From: Flavobacterium sp. IB48
GTDB taxonomy: Bacteria; Bacteroidota; Bacteroidia; Flavobacteriales; Flavobacteriaceae
NCBI RefSeq assembly: GCF_016405855.1
Contig: NZ_JAEFCA010000001.1
Location: 696,170-760,169 of the forward strand
Direction of reading: 5' to 3'
DNA: 64,000 bases
In this document: piece after piece, positions 42,125 through 50,521 of the stretch
Layout: the number at the start of each line of letters is the position of its first letter
Numbering within the stretch: the first letter of the stretch is position 1
The notes under the pieces: model-generated
Database searches by the model: none
Told to the model about the DNA's origin: nothing
What the model saw: the letters and a program-made list of their open reading frames with translations, nothing else
Position numbers and translations under genes: made by a program

Positions 42125-42182
42125 AAAAAAACATTTTACAGCTAATTTAAAAAAAGAATCTTAGAAATTTTTAAAAATACGA

Positions 42183-42213
42183 GGTAACAATATTACAATC
42201 AATTGTATATATC
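42183..42213 (+). promoter_or_regulatory. GGTAACAA motif 1 (possible ECF promoter)
   Basis: GGTAAC at 42183-42188 and, after 17 bp, TATATATC at 42206-42213. The same arrangement recurs at 42557-42587. It lies 42 bp before the small membrane protein gene. Confidence 0.4.
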
Positions 42214-42254
42214 TAAATAAAAGTCTTTTAAAAACCTTTAAAAAATTAAAAGAA

Positions 42255-42554
42255 ATGGAAAGTTACCAATTTATTACTGAAAAAAACTTAGATCGATTTT
42301 ACGAAATAATCGCTGCCAAAACTCGCAGCGGCTTTGTAATTACAGAACAAAATGAGAAACTGCCTTATGTGGTTTTGTCTAAAGAAAAGAAAGCCATCAA
42401 TCATACTTTTCATTTATTTCTCAGCATTATCACTTTTGGTTTTTGGGCAATTGTCTGGATTTATCTTATTCTAAAATTCTCTCGCAAAAAAGACATTTTG
42501 GTTGCTGTTGACGAAGACGGAAATCTTTTTGAAGACAAATGCATTTCTATCTAA
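42255..42554 (+). CDS. Small membrane protein of unknown function
   Basis: I do not recognise this 99-residue protein. Residues 1-50 are polar (MESYQFITEKNLDRFYEIIA, with a YVVLSKEKK strand), then one long or two closely spaced membrane segments (HLFLSIITFGFWAIVWIYLI, about 53-72) and a polar C-terminus (VAVDEDGNLFEDKC). It is divergent from the sigma factor and upstream of a lipoprotein gene. GGTAACAA motifs occur on both sides. It could belong to the sigma-controlled block, but nothing else supports a role. Confidence 0.65.
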   Translation: MESYQFITEKNLDRFYEIIAAKTRSGFVITEQNEKLPYVVLSKEKKAINHTFHLFLSIITFGFWAIVWIYLILKFSRKKDILVAVDEDGNLFEDKCISI

Positions 42555-42556
42555 GG

Positions 42557-42632
42557 GGTAACAAATTTTAAAGTCAGCTTATATAGCAGTATAAAAGCCT
42601 TCAAAAATATTTTTTCAAACCAAGGGTAACAA
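42557..42632 (+). promoter_or_regulatory. GGTAACAA motifs 2 and 3 before the lipoprotein gene
   Basis: Motif 2, GGTAACAA at 42557-42564, is followed after the same 17-bp spacing by TATATAGC (42580-42587), as in motif 1. Motif 3, GGTAACAA at 42625-42632, lacks the TATATA partner. They lie 171 and 103 bp before the lipoprotein ATG. Confidence 0.4.
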
Positions 42633-42727
42633 AATCAAACCCAAATTGATTTAAGATTGAAATTAATTAACCAAATCTGAAAATCCTCTGAAAAGATTCA
42701 GAACAGATTTATAAAAAACTAGAAATT

Positions 42728-43711
42728 ATGAAAACAAATTTTAGAAAAATCGGACTTTTAATAGTAGCAATGGCAGCTTTTACAAGCTGCGATAATAGTG
42801 ATGGAGAAGATATCAAACTTTCGCCGCCAACTTCTGCAGCATTTAAAAGCATTAGCGAAAAAGGCCTAAAAAGAAACACGCAAAATTTTACCATAACAGC
42901 AGGAACTGGCGCTGTAACCCTAACTTCTGCAAATGGTGTAAAGCTTACTATTAACGGAGATTGCTTAACCAAAAATGGAAATCCCGTAACAGGACAAGTC
43001 GATATAGAATACATTGAACTTTTTGACAAAGGAAATATGCTGGTAACCAATAAACCAACTATGGGACTTACAGCAGATGGAAAGAAAAATCTTTTGATTT
43101 CTGGAGGAGAATTCTTCATCAAAGCAACTCAGGGGGGAGTCGAATTACAAACTTCATGCAGTATGAACATGATTGTTCCGACAGCATTGACAAATGGTCT
43201 TGATAATTTAATGACTTTATGGGCTGGAGTTATTGATGAAGATGGTGAATTGGCCTGGCGAGAAGCAAAAGCAAATGCTGATGGAACAGGCGGAAAAGGT
43301 GGCGTACAAGGCGAAGGAAACAATTATTATGTAACTTTTGGAAACTTTGGATGGACAAACGTAGATCGTTTTTACAGCGATCCAAGACCAAAAACAACTC
43401 TTTTGGTAGATGTACCAGATGGATACAATAATACAAACAGTGCTGTTTATCTTTCTTATGATGGAGAAGGCACAAACGCTCTAGCCAAACTGGATACTTT
43501 TACTGCTGAAGGTTTGTTTAGCGAACATTATGGACAAATTCCAATTGGATTAGCATGCCACATCATTTTTGCTACTGAAGATAATGGTAACTGGCGTTAT
43601 GCGATAAAAGGAGTGACAATTTCTGCCAATGCGGTTTACGAATTTAATTTATCCGAAACAACAGTCGGTACCGAAGCTCAACTGATTGCAGCAATTAATG
43701 CCATACAGTAG
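42728..43711 (+). CDS. Lipoprotein with beta-sandwich envelope domain
   Basis: Lipoprotein of 327 residues; lipobox FTS-Cys20. The N-terminal mature part includes GVKLTINGDCLTKNGNPVTG followed by QVDIEYIELFDKGNMLVTNK, a pattern common in Bacteroidota envelope proteins with a ZU5-like/transthyretin-like beta-sandwich. A Gly-rich loop (GTGGKGGVQGEG) and FGNFGWTNVDRFYSDPR follow. The role is unknown, probably structural or adhesive at the cell surface. It starts a plus-strand block with a PKD protein, a CHAT protease and a retropepsin, though a terminator separates it from the PKD gene. Confidence 0.75.
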   Translation: MKTNFRKIGLLIVAMAAFTSCDNSDGEDIKLSPPTSAAFKSISEKGLKRNTQNFTITAGTGAVTLTSANGVKLTINGDCLTKNGNPVTGQVDIEYIELFDKGNMLVTNKPTMGLTADGKKNLLISGGEFFIKATQGGVELQTSCSMNMIVPTALTNGLDNLMTLWAGVIDEDGELAWREAKANADGTGGKGGVQGEGNNYYVTFGNFGWTNVDRFYSDPRPKTTLLVDVPDGYNNTNSAVYLSYDGEGTNALAKLDTFTAEGLFSEHYGQIPIGLACHIIFATEDNGNWRYAIKGVTISANAVYEFNLSETTVGTEAQLIAAINAIQ

Positions 43712-43732
43712 CTTACAAATGTTTTTTTTAAG

Positions 43733-43764
43733 AAAAAGTGGTGATTTGCTCATCACTTTTTTTT
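43733..43764 (+). terminator. Intrinsic terminator after the lipoprotein gene
   Basis: AAAAAGTGGTGA and TCATCACTTTTT pair with one G-T position around a TTTGC loop, followed by a T-run. Downstream genes need readthrough or their own promoter. Confidence 0.75.
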
Positions 43765-43823
43765 ACATTTAATCTTGTTTGAGATTTCATTCAGAAATTT
43801 TTAAACCTCAAAACTATCTAGTT

Positions 43824-45776
43824 ATGAAACCACAACTGTCTATTTTCTTTATTCTATTTTCTATTCTCGCAATAGGACAAACCAAAGTGAAAGACACCAT
43901 AACGCGAAGAGCTAATATAGTTTTTATCCAAAACGGAAATCAGGTTTCTTTTAAACCCGAAACGCCACCTTTGATTCCGATTGCAGGTGCTCCAAAACCA
44001 AGTTATTCTTATTTATGGGAATTGGGAGACGGACATTACAGTAAAGAAGCCGAACCTAAACATGTTTATAAAAACAAAGGCACTTATACCACAAGACTTG
44101 CTGTAACCAATAATTACGATAACGGAAAACCTCCAGCAACTCGCCCTAAAAAAGTAGCGGTAAATGACATTACTGACACCAATTATAAAGACATTGCTTC
44201 TATTGCCGACCAAAACGGTTTTGCAATTATTAAAAACTGTGATCCTATTCCAGAACAGGAAATGGTAGTCGTTGTGAGTTATCAAAATCTGGAAAATTAT
44301 GTTTCAAACGGAAAGCTTTATTTGTTTTATAATGAAAAGCAATTCAAACACAATAATTTCGAGTTAAGCGATTTCAGAACTTATGCGGGCGAACGTGAAG
44401 TAAAAGAAAACTTGGTCGCTGCGGTTGATGATTTAAATGATTCGAATACTTTTCTGGCTTCCGCCGAAGGGAATTTCAAAACCAAAAAATACCGAAATAC
44501 TACAACCGAAGAAGATTTAGATGCTTCTCTTTTAGATGCCAATAAAACGTATCATAATGTTTCGATTTTAGAATTTGATGATGCAAATCCTGGAGAAACC
44601 CGAAATGTTTTTTATACTTTCAAAACTACTCCCGAAATGATAAAAGATACCAGCGCAACAGTTACAATGCGTGGTATTTTTGTGCCGAATAGAAGTTATA
44701 AAAACCATAAAGTGAAAAATCTGGAAATGGAAATTGTGACTTCTCATGATCCAAACAAAATGGGTTCTAACGGAAGTTTTATGAATTACAGATTGGTTCG
44801 TTTTAAAAGAGTAAATTTTAAAACGCGCTTTCAGAATAATGGTGAAGGTCCCGCGAGAAAAATTCGTCTAGAAACCGATGTTCCGGAGATGTTTGACAAA
44901 AAAACTTTTCAGATTGAAAGTATGTATCCCGAATGTCCAATTTGCCCAAAAGGAGAAGAACCAACTGTAAGCTGTCTCGATACGATTATTAAATCAAAAC
45001 AAATCATATTTACTTTTAAGAATATTTATCTGCCAGGAAGCGAACAAAAAAATGTACAGGAAAAAGATTCTACAAAAGGTTTTGTAAAATACTCCATGAA
45101 ATTTGGCGAAGATTTTCATAAAGTAAAAACCAAAAGCCGAACTGCGATTATTTTTGATAAAAACGACCCCATCATTACCAATTATACTACTACCCGATTC
45201 TTGCCCGGAATTTCGATTGGAGCAAAAGCGGGTTATAATTTTTATCCCGATTTAGATAAATCGACCAGTTATTTTGTCGGTGCTACGCTTTCGCCTTTTA
45301 AATCGTATCGCTTTTATTGGCAGGTAGAATGGGAAAATGCTTTAAACAAATATAATAGTGAAGTAAATGTCTCCGAAGAATTTAATACAAATGCCAACGG
45401 AACAAGGCAATTGGTGCGGACCACAACTGCAACTGAAAATAAAAATATCAATTGGGAAATTCCAGTTTTAATTCGCTACAACATCAATAATTATATCGGA
45501 GTTGGAGCAGGAATTCAGGCAAATATCAATGTTTATTCAGAACAAAATCAAACGATCACAGTTGATACTTACGAAGGCGATAAGGGAAATTCTTTAATCA
45601 GTTCGACAACGAATTCAAATACCATAAAGAATAATTTTACAGATGTTAAAGCAGGACTTTTATTTGATTTAACAGCGGGTTTTGCCAGAATCGGACCAAG
45701 TTTAGGCGCTCGTTATGTGATTAATTTTGAACAGAATTTTAATTATTTTCAGGTTTATGGGATTTGGAAGTTTTAA
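43824..45776 (+). CDS. PKD-domain envelope protein with probable C-terminal outer-membrane barrel
   Basis: Exported protein of 650 residues from ATG 43824, which begins a clean signal peptide (ending SILAIGQ). The frame is open to 43779 but those residues are polar. A PKD domain lies near 45-110 (SYLWELGDGHYSKEAEPKHV and YTTRLAVTN). A long beta-rich middle follows. The C-terminal about 180 residues (GISIGAKAGYNFYP to a terminal Phe in YGIWKF) alternate like an outer-membrane beta-barrel. It is followed by the CHAT protease gene on the same strand. A surface complex with that protease is conceivable. Confidence 0.72.
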   Translation: MKPQLSIFFILFSILAIGQTKVKDTITRRANIVFIQNGNQVSFKPETPPLIPIAGAPKPSYSYLWELGDGHYSKEAEPKHVYKNKGTYTTRLAVTNNYDNGKPPATRPKKVAVNDITDTNYKDIASIADQNGFAIIKNCDPIPEQEMVVVVSYQNLENYVSNGKLYLFYNEKQFKHNNFELSDFRTYAGEREVKENLVAAVDDLNDSNTFLASAEGNFKTKKYRNTTTEEDLDASLLDANKTYHNVSILEFDDANPGETRNVFYTFKTTPEMIKDTSATVTMRGIFVPNRSYKNHKVKNLEMEIVTSHDPNKMGSNGSFMNYRLVRFKRVNFKTRFQNNGEGPARKIRLETDVPEMFDKKTFQIESMYPECPICPKGEEPTVSCLDTIIKSKQIIFTFKNIYLPGSEQKNVQEKDSTKGFVKYSMKFGEDFHKVKTKSRTAIIFDKNDPIITNYTTTRFLPGISIGAKAGYNFYPDLDKSTSYFVGATLSPFKSYRFYWQVEWENALNKYNSEVNVSEEFNTNANGTRQLVRTTTATENKNINWEIPVLIRYNINNYIGVGAGIQANINVYSEQNQTITVDTYEGDKGNSLISSTTNSNTIKNNFTDVKAGLLFDLTAGFARIGPSLGARYVINFEQNFNYFQVYGIWKF

Positions 45777-45785
45777 AGATTATAC

Positions 45786-45880
45786 CACAGAGAGACACAA
45801 AGGTTACACAGAGAGACACAAAGTCTTTTTCTTTTGCGAATCTCTGCGAAAAAATCTTTGTGCATCTCTGCGAAATAAAA
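45786..45880. repeat. CACAGAGAGACACAAAG repeat block
   Basis: CACAGAGAGACACAAAG occurs at 45786-45802 and 45807-45823, followed by complementary CTCTGCGAAAAAATCTTTG and CTCTGCG segments, so the block can fold on itself. It fills the 114-bp gap between the PKD and CHAT genes. Confidence 0.6.
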
Positions 45881-45890
45881 AAAGCTTAAT

Positions 45891-48518
45891 ATGAACTTAC
45901 ATCACTTATATGGTTTTATCCTTCTTTTGCTGAATCTGAATGTTTTCGGACAAAGTCAGGAAGATAAAATATATAATGCTGTGGATAGTTTTACCGCAAA
46001 TCCTTCCGCGGAAGCGTTACAAAATTTAAGAAGTATTGAAACTGATTTCTGGAAAAGCGCTAAACCCAAAACCAAAGAAGAATTACTGGCAATTGTAATT
46101 TTAAATTGCAACAAAGCGTATTATGAAAATCAGTTTGGGCAGACTTTGGATGCTATAAAAAGCTATGAAAAAGCTTGGATGATTTATCAGAAAAACAAAT
46201 TAAAAAACTACGATATTACCGAATTCTGCCTGAAGCCTCTGGGTAATTTGTACACGATTTTAGGCGATTATAAAAATGCCGAAAACACTATTAAACAATA
46301 TTATTTTATTGACAACGAAGAGAAAAATGAAAAGCAGAAAATTGCGGCCATCCTTAATTTATCAAACGTTTATCAAAATTCAGGAAAAGTCCAAGAGGCT
46401 ATTGAAATAATTGAAAAAACGCTTCGTTCAGAAAAAATAACCTCTTCTCAAAAAGGACTTTTATTAAACAATCTAGGCGCAAATTATCTCTTAAGAAATA
46501 TCAATGAAGATTTTACTGAGGCTGAAAATGCTTTTTTGAAAGCCATTCCTTTACTAAAAAAAGATAAGGCACTTTCAGAAAATTTATATAATACTTACAT
46601 TAATCTTTATAGAATAAGACTCAACTTTAATTTAAAAGATGCCACTCTATATTTTGCAAAAGCGCAAGCCATTTTTGAAAAATTACCTCAACAAGAACCT
46701 AGAAAAAAAGCACAATTTTATCTAGAAAAAGCCTTTTTATTATTGAAACAAAATAGTTTGGAAGAGGCACAAAATGAACTTACGACTGTTTATAAAACAT
46801 TATTGCCTAATTACCAAAGCCAGAAAAATATCCTTCCTAATGAAAGTTCTCTTTATGCCGAAACTGTTCTACTCGATGCTTTAGATTTACAAGCAGAACT
46901 TTATCTATCTCAAAATGAGCCCAAAAATGCGTTAAAAAGCTATACTCTTTCTTTCTATATTGAAGAATTATTTCAGTCACTTTTAATCTACGAAGATTCT
47001 AAAATTATAACTCAAATTAGAAATCGAAACCGAACAGAAAAGTGTCTTGATATTTATAAATCTCTTTTTGACAGCGAAAAAAAACAAAGTTATATTGAAG
47101 ATGCTTTTAAACTTGCAGAAAAGACAAAATCTGTAGTTTTAAAAGATCATTTGAAAAACGTTGAATTACTTTCGAGAGAAGAAAAATTGATTTTGCAGCA
47201 GATGCAAAACTGGAACACTATTATTTTGAAAGAACAGCAAAAACAAGATCTTGCAGATATTTCAAAAATAAATGAAGCCATTCAGAAACAGAATAAATTA
47301 ATGTTGCTGCTAAAATCAAATGAAGAAAAAAATAACAAAAAAAATCAAACTTCATTCGACTTGCAAAAGCTTTATGCCAAACTTGATAAAGATGATGCTG
47401 TACTGTATGAATATTTTATGGGTTATAAAGCAATTCATCTATTTGTCGTTCAAAACAACAAAATTCAATTAAAATCAATTTGTATTGGTCATATATGCAG
47501 TGAACCGATAATAAGATTTATACGCTTTTTTGATAATCCTGAGAGTATTGTCAGCAATGTTGGAAACTACCAAAAAACAGCATTTTTTACTCATAAAAAA
47601 CTTCTTTTACCTGCAAAATTGGATTCTAAAAATCTCATTATTATTCCTGATGGGCTGTTAAACTTCTTACCTTTTGAAGCTTTAATAACAAAGGAATCTA
47701 AAACGACAAATTTTACGAAAATGCATTATTTACTAGACAAGTTTGATATTGCCTACAACAATTCTGCAGAATTGTATTTGAATGCGAATACGCTTTCAAG
47801 TGGCAAGAGAAATATTCTAGGTCTTTTTCCTGTTTTCGGAAAAACCAATTATGAACTTCCTTTTTCAAAAAATGAATTGCAATCTATAAAACACAATTTT
47901 GACGGACAGTTTTTTGAAAATGAAAATGCCACTTTTTCAAACTTTAAAAATAATGTCACAGGAAAATCAATTATTCATCTGAGCACACATGCCTCTTCGG
48001 GCGATTTTGAAATTCCGGCAAGCATTAAGTTTTACGATCAGGAAATCCTGTTTTCTGAATTGTACAATTTACAGCTCAGTCCAGATTTGGTGGTTCTGAG
48101 CGCCTGCGAAACAGGAATTGGAAAACTCTATAAAGGCGAAGGCGCCATGAGCATTGCCAGAGGTTTTCAGTTTGCGGGAGCGCAAAATCTATTGTTTTCT
48201 CTTTGGAATGTAAACGATTATACGACTTCTGTTTTTATGGATTATTTTTATAAAGATCTCAAACATAATTCTTCTTTTGCACATGCAACAGCAAATGCAA
48301 AAAGGAAGTTTTTGAAAGATGAAAATATTCCCAATGCAAAGAAATCTCCTTATTACTGGAGTGCTTTTGTCTATTACGGCACTCTTGAAAAACCCGAAAC
48401 GCAAACCAATTATATCTTATACATCATTAGTTTTTTGGGTTTAATTGGCTTATTTTTGGGTTTCAATCATTACAGGAATGGAAAATCTTCACGAAATTCT
48501 CAAAAAAGAGAATTATAA
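45891..48518 (+). CDS. CHAT domain protease with TPR repeats, membrane-anchored
   Basis: Protein of 875 residues. Signal peptide 1-20 (ending LNVFGQ), then TPR-like helical repeats to about 400 (AIKSYEKAWMIYQKN, GDYKNAENTIKQYYF, SGKVQEAIEIIEKTL), a coiled linker, and a CHAT caspase-like domain from about 560. The catalytic dyad is His700 (IHLSTHASS) and Cys739 (LSACETGIG). A single membrane segment near 841-860 precedes a basic tail, so the protease should face the periplasm. CHAT proteases cleave partner proteins in several bacterial immune and death systems. Here the context is an envelope sigma-factor locus. The next gene, a retropepsin, overlaps its end by 41 nt. Confidence 0.87.
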   Translation: MNLHHLYGFILLLLNLNVFGQSQEDKIYNAVDSFTANPSAEALQNLRSIETDFWKSAKPKTKEELLAIVILNCNKAYYENQFGQTLDAIKSYEKAWMIYQKNKLKNYDITEFCLKPLGNLYTILGDYKNAENTIKQYYFIDNEEKNEKQKIAAILNLSNVYQNSGKVQEAIEIIEKTLRSEKITSSQKGLLLNNLGANYLLRNINEDFTEAENAFLKAIPLLKKDKALSENLYNTYINLYRIRLNFNLKDATLYFAKAQAIFEKLPQQEPRKKAQFYLEKAFLLLKQNSLEEAQNELTTVYKTLLPNYQSQKNILPNESSLYAETVLLDALDLQAELYLSQNEPKNALKSYTLSFYIEELFQSLLIYEDSKIITQIRNRNRTEKCLDIYKSLFDSEKKQSYIEDAFKLAEKTKSVVLKDHLKNVELLSREEKLILQQMQNWNTIILKEQQKQDLADISKINEAIQKQNKLMLLLKSNEEKNNKKNQTSFDLQKLYAKLDKDDAVLYEYFMGYKAIHLFVVQNNKIQLKSICIGHICSEPIIRFIRFFDNPESIVSNVGNYQKTAFFTHKKLLLPAKLDSKNLIIIPDGLLNFLPFEALITKESKTTNFTKMHYLLDKFDIAYNNSAELYLNANTLSSGKRNILGLFPVFGKTNYELPFSKNELQSIKHNFDGQFFENENATFSNFKNNVTGKSIIHLSTHASSGDFEIPASIKFYDQEILFSELYNLQLSPDLVVLSACETGIGKLYKGEGAMSIARGFQFAGAQNLLFSLWNVNDYTTSVFMDYFYKDLKHNSSFAHATANAKRKFLKDENIPNAKKSPYYWSAFVYYGTLEKPETQTNYILYIISFLGLIGLFLGFNHYRNGKSSRNSQKREL

Positions 48519-48915
48519 AAAAATAAAATTCAAAATCACTAAAACACAGCATTTGCAGATAAAAGCCAAAATTAATGGCATTTCTGGCAATTTCATTTTA
48601 GATACGGGAGCATCCAATACTTGCGTGGGTTTTGAGTCTATTGAACGTTTTGAACTTTCTGCAAAAAACTCTAAAACAAAAGCTTCTGGCGCAGGCGGAA
48701 CCGGAATGACAACACAGATTTCATCTCAAAACAAATTGCAGTTAGGAAGCTGGAAAAACAAAGATTTTAGCATTGTAATTTTTGATCTTTCGCATGTAAA
48801 CGAAGCTTTAGAATCGTACAAGGCAAAATCTGTACACGGCATTATTGGCGCTGATGTTTTATTGGAAGGAAAAGCAATTATTGATTATTTTAATCATTAT
48901 TTGTATTTAAAATAA
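48478..48915 (+). CDS. Retropepsin-like aspartic protease
   Basis: Protein of 145 residues from ATG 48478; the frame opens earlier at 48445, but within the CHAT coding sequence. The catalytic motif NFILDTGASNT places Asp42, followed by a flap region (ASGAGGTGMTT) and HGIIGADVLLEGKAIIDY, the typical hydrophobic-Gly second motif. One catalytic Asp per chain means it acts as a dimer. There is no signal peptide, so it is probably cytosolic. The 41-nt overlap with the CHAT gene implies translational coupling and shared function. Confidence 0.82.
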   Translation: MENLHEILKKENYKKIKFKITKTQHLQIKAKINGISGNFILDTGASNTCVGFESIERFELSAKNSKTKASGAGGTGMTTQISSQNKLQLGSWKNKDFSIVIFDLSHVNEALESYKAKSVHGIIGADVLLEGKAIIDYFNHYLYLK

Positions 48916-48931
48916 TGATATTCCAAATAAT

Positions 48932-48963
48932 AAAAAAGTCTTCATTTTACTGAAGACTTTTTT
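48932..48963. terminator. Bidirectional terminator between retropepsin and MFS genes
   Basis: AAAAAAGTCTTC and GAAGACTTTTTT, 12 bp perfect, 8-nt loop. It serves both convergent genes. Confidence 0.88.
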
Positions 48964-48966
48964 ATT

Positions 48967-50217
48967 TTATATTATTTTTTGATTCTCAATTTCTATTTTT
49001 GGAGCAGCATGTTTTTTCAATGAAAAATAAGCTACAACTGTACTAAGTAACATTAAAACTCCTCCTAAAATAAAAGGTGCTCCTGCAAATTTAAACGGCG
49101 CATCATCATGAGTGAAGAAATAAAATGTATTGGCCATCATTGGCGGACCAATAATAGAAGAAGCGCTCATTAAACTGGTTAAAGTTCCTTGAATTTCTCC
49201 TTGCTCGCTTGGTGCAACTTTACTGGCTACAACAGATTGCAACGCTGGCCCAGCGATTCCACCAAGGCAATACGGAATTAGAAAGACAAACATCATCCAA
49301 CTTTCTGTTGCAAAAGCAAACAATAGCATTCCGATGGTATATAAAGCTAAACCAATGTAAATGCTTTTCTCATTTCCTATTTTCGGATTGATGTATCGAA
49401 CTAATCCACCTTGTACAACTCCGACCAATAATCCGATGATTCCTAACGAAATTCCGATCATTCTTTCGTCCCAATTGAATTGATAAATGGTGAAGAAACT
49501 CCAATTGCTTTGCACGGCATGAGAACCAACATACAGAAGAAATATTGCGACAATTAAACTAATTAAAGTTGGGTGTTTTCTTAATCCTAAAATAGCTCCA
49601 ATTGGGTTGGCACGTTTCCAATCAAAAGGTCTGCGGTTTTCTTTTTTAAGCGATTCCGGCAGAATGAAAAATCCGTAAAGGAAATTCAGCATACATAAAA
49701 CTGCTGCGGCATAAAAAGGTACTCTTGATCCATATTGTCCTAAAAGTCCACCAATAACTGGTCCGATGATAAAACCTAATCCGAAAGCTGCACCTACTAA
49801 CCCAAAATTTTTAGCTCTGTTTTCAGGCGTACTAACATCGGCAATATAAGCCGAAGCGGTTGTAATACTAGCACCGGTAACTCCAGCGATAATTCTTCCA
49901 ATGAAAAGCCAGATAATAGTTGGTGAAAAAGCCAATAAAAGATAATCTAATGAAAATCCGAAAAGGGAAATCAAGATAATTGGTCTTCTTCCGAATTTAT
50001 CACTTAAATTTCCAATAACGGGAGCAAATACAAACTGAGTTATCGCATACGCGAAAGTCAACCAGCCACCAATTTTTGCGGCTTCACTAATATCTCCGTG
50101 AATCAATTCTTCGATTAATTTTGGTATTACAGGAATAATAATTCCCCATCCTGTAATGTCTATTAACATGGTTATGAAAATAAAACCAATTGCTGCAGAT
50201 TTATCTTTTTGTAGCAT
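48967..50217 (-). CDS. MFS drug exporter, TCR/Tet family
   Basis: Inner-membrane proton antiporter of 416 residues from ATG 50215-50217; the upstream extension to 50265 lacks family similarity. It has 12 membrane segments, motif A GNLSDKFGRRPIIL near 68-81, motif C-like GPVIGGLLGQYG near 145, and ITGWGIIIPVIPKLIEEL at the start, the signature of TetA-like exporters. Tetracycline is not implied; the family exports varied drugs. It is convergent with the retropepsin gene. Confidence 0.87.
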   Translation of the reverse strand: MLQKDKSAAIGFIFITMLIDITGWGIIIPVIPKLIEELIHGDISEAAKIGGWLTFAYAITQFVFAPVIGNLSDKFGRRPIILISLFGFSLDYLLLAFSPTIIWLFIGRIIAGVTGASITTASAYIADVSTPENRAKNFGLVGAAFGLGFIIGPVIGGLLGQYGSRVPFYAAAVLCMLNFLYGFFILPESLKKENRRPFDWKRANPIGAILGLRKHPTLISLIVAIFLLYVGSHAVQSNWSFFTIYQFNWDERMIGISLGIIGLLVGVVQGGLVRYINPKIGNEKSIYIGLALYTIGMLLFAFATESWMMFVFLIPYCLGGIAGPALQSVVASKVAPSEQGEIQGTLTSLMSASSIIGPPMMANTFYFFTHDDAPFKFAGAPFILGGVLMLLSTVVAYFSLKKHAAPKIEIENQKII

Positions 50218-50325
50218 AATTATTTTAGTAAGGTGATGCAAATAAACAGATTTTTCAATTAACATTAAAAAAATCCAAATTCCAATTTGAAGAACGTAGT
50301 ATTGAATTATTAAAACTTATATTTT

Positions 50326-50409
50326 TTTCACGCAGATTTAAAAAAGATTTAAGCAGATAAACGCAGATTTTTAATCTGATCCGCTAAAATCTGTAAAATC
50401 TGCGTGAAA
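50326..50409. repeat. ACGCAGATTT inverted repeat block
   Basis: TTTCACGCAGATTT at 50326-50339 is mirrored by AAATCTGCGTGAAA at 50396-50409, with extra GCAGAT units between. It is a dispersed intergenic repeat within the 304-bp gap 50218-50521, which has no gene. Confidence 0.65.
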
Positions 50410-50429
50410 TAATTTTAAAGAATCAATAA

Positions 50430-50469
50430 AAAAATCCCAAATTCCAATTTAAAGGAACTTGGGATTTTT
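50430..50469 (-). terminator. AATCCCAAATTCC hairpin terminator of the RND operon
   Basis: AAAAATCCCAAATTCC and GGAACTTGGGATTTTT pair over 16 bp with one mismatch. A T-run follows on the minus strand. It is the same family as the ansA terminator. A second hairpin, GAAATTCCAA/TTGGAATTTC, lies at 50474-50503. Confidence 0.75.
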
Positions 50470-50521
50470 ATTGTGAAATTCCAATTTCGGACTTTGGAAT
50501 TTCTATCGTAAATCAAAACTA

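Noticed and set aside
45891..48518. Gasdermin or CRISPR-linked CHAT system
   Set aside because: No gasdermin-like pore protein, Cas7-11 or caspase partner is encoded nearby, and the CHAT protein has a signal peptide.
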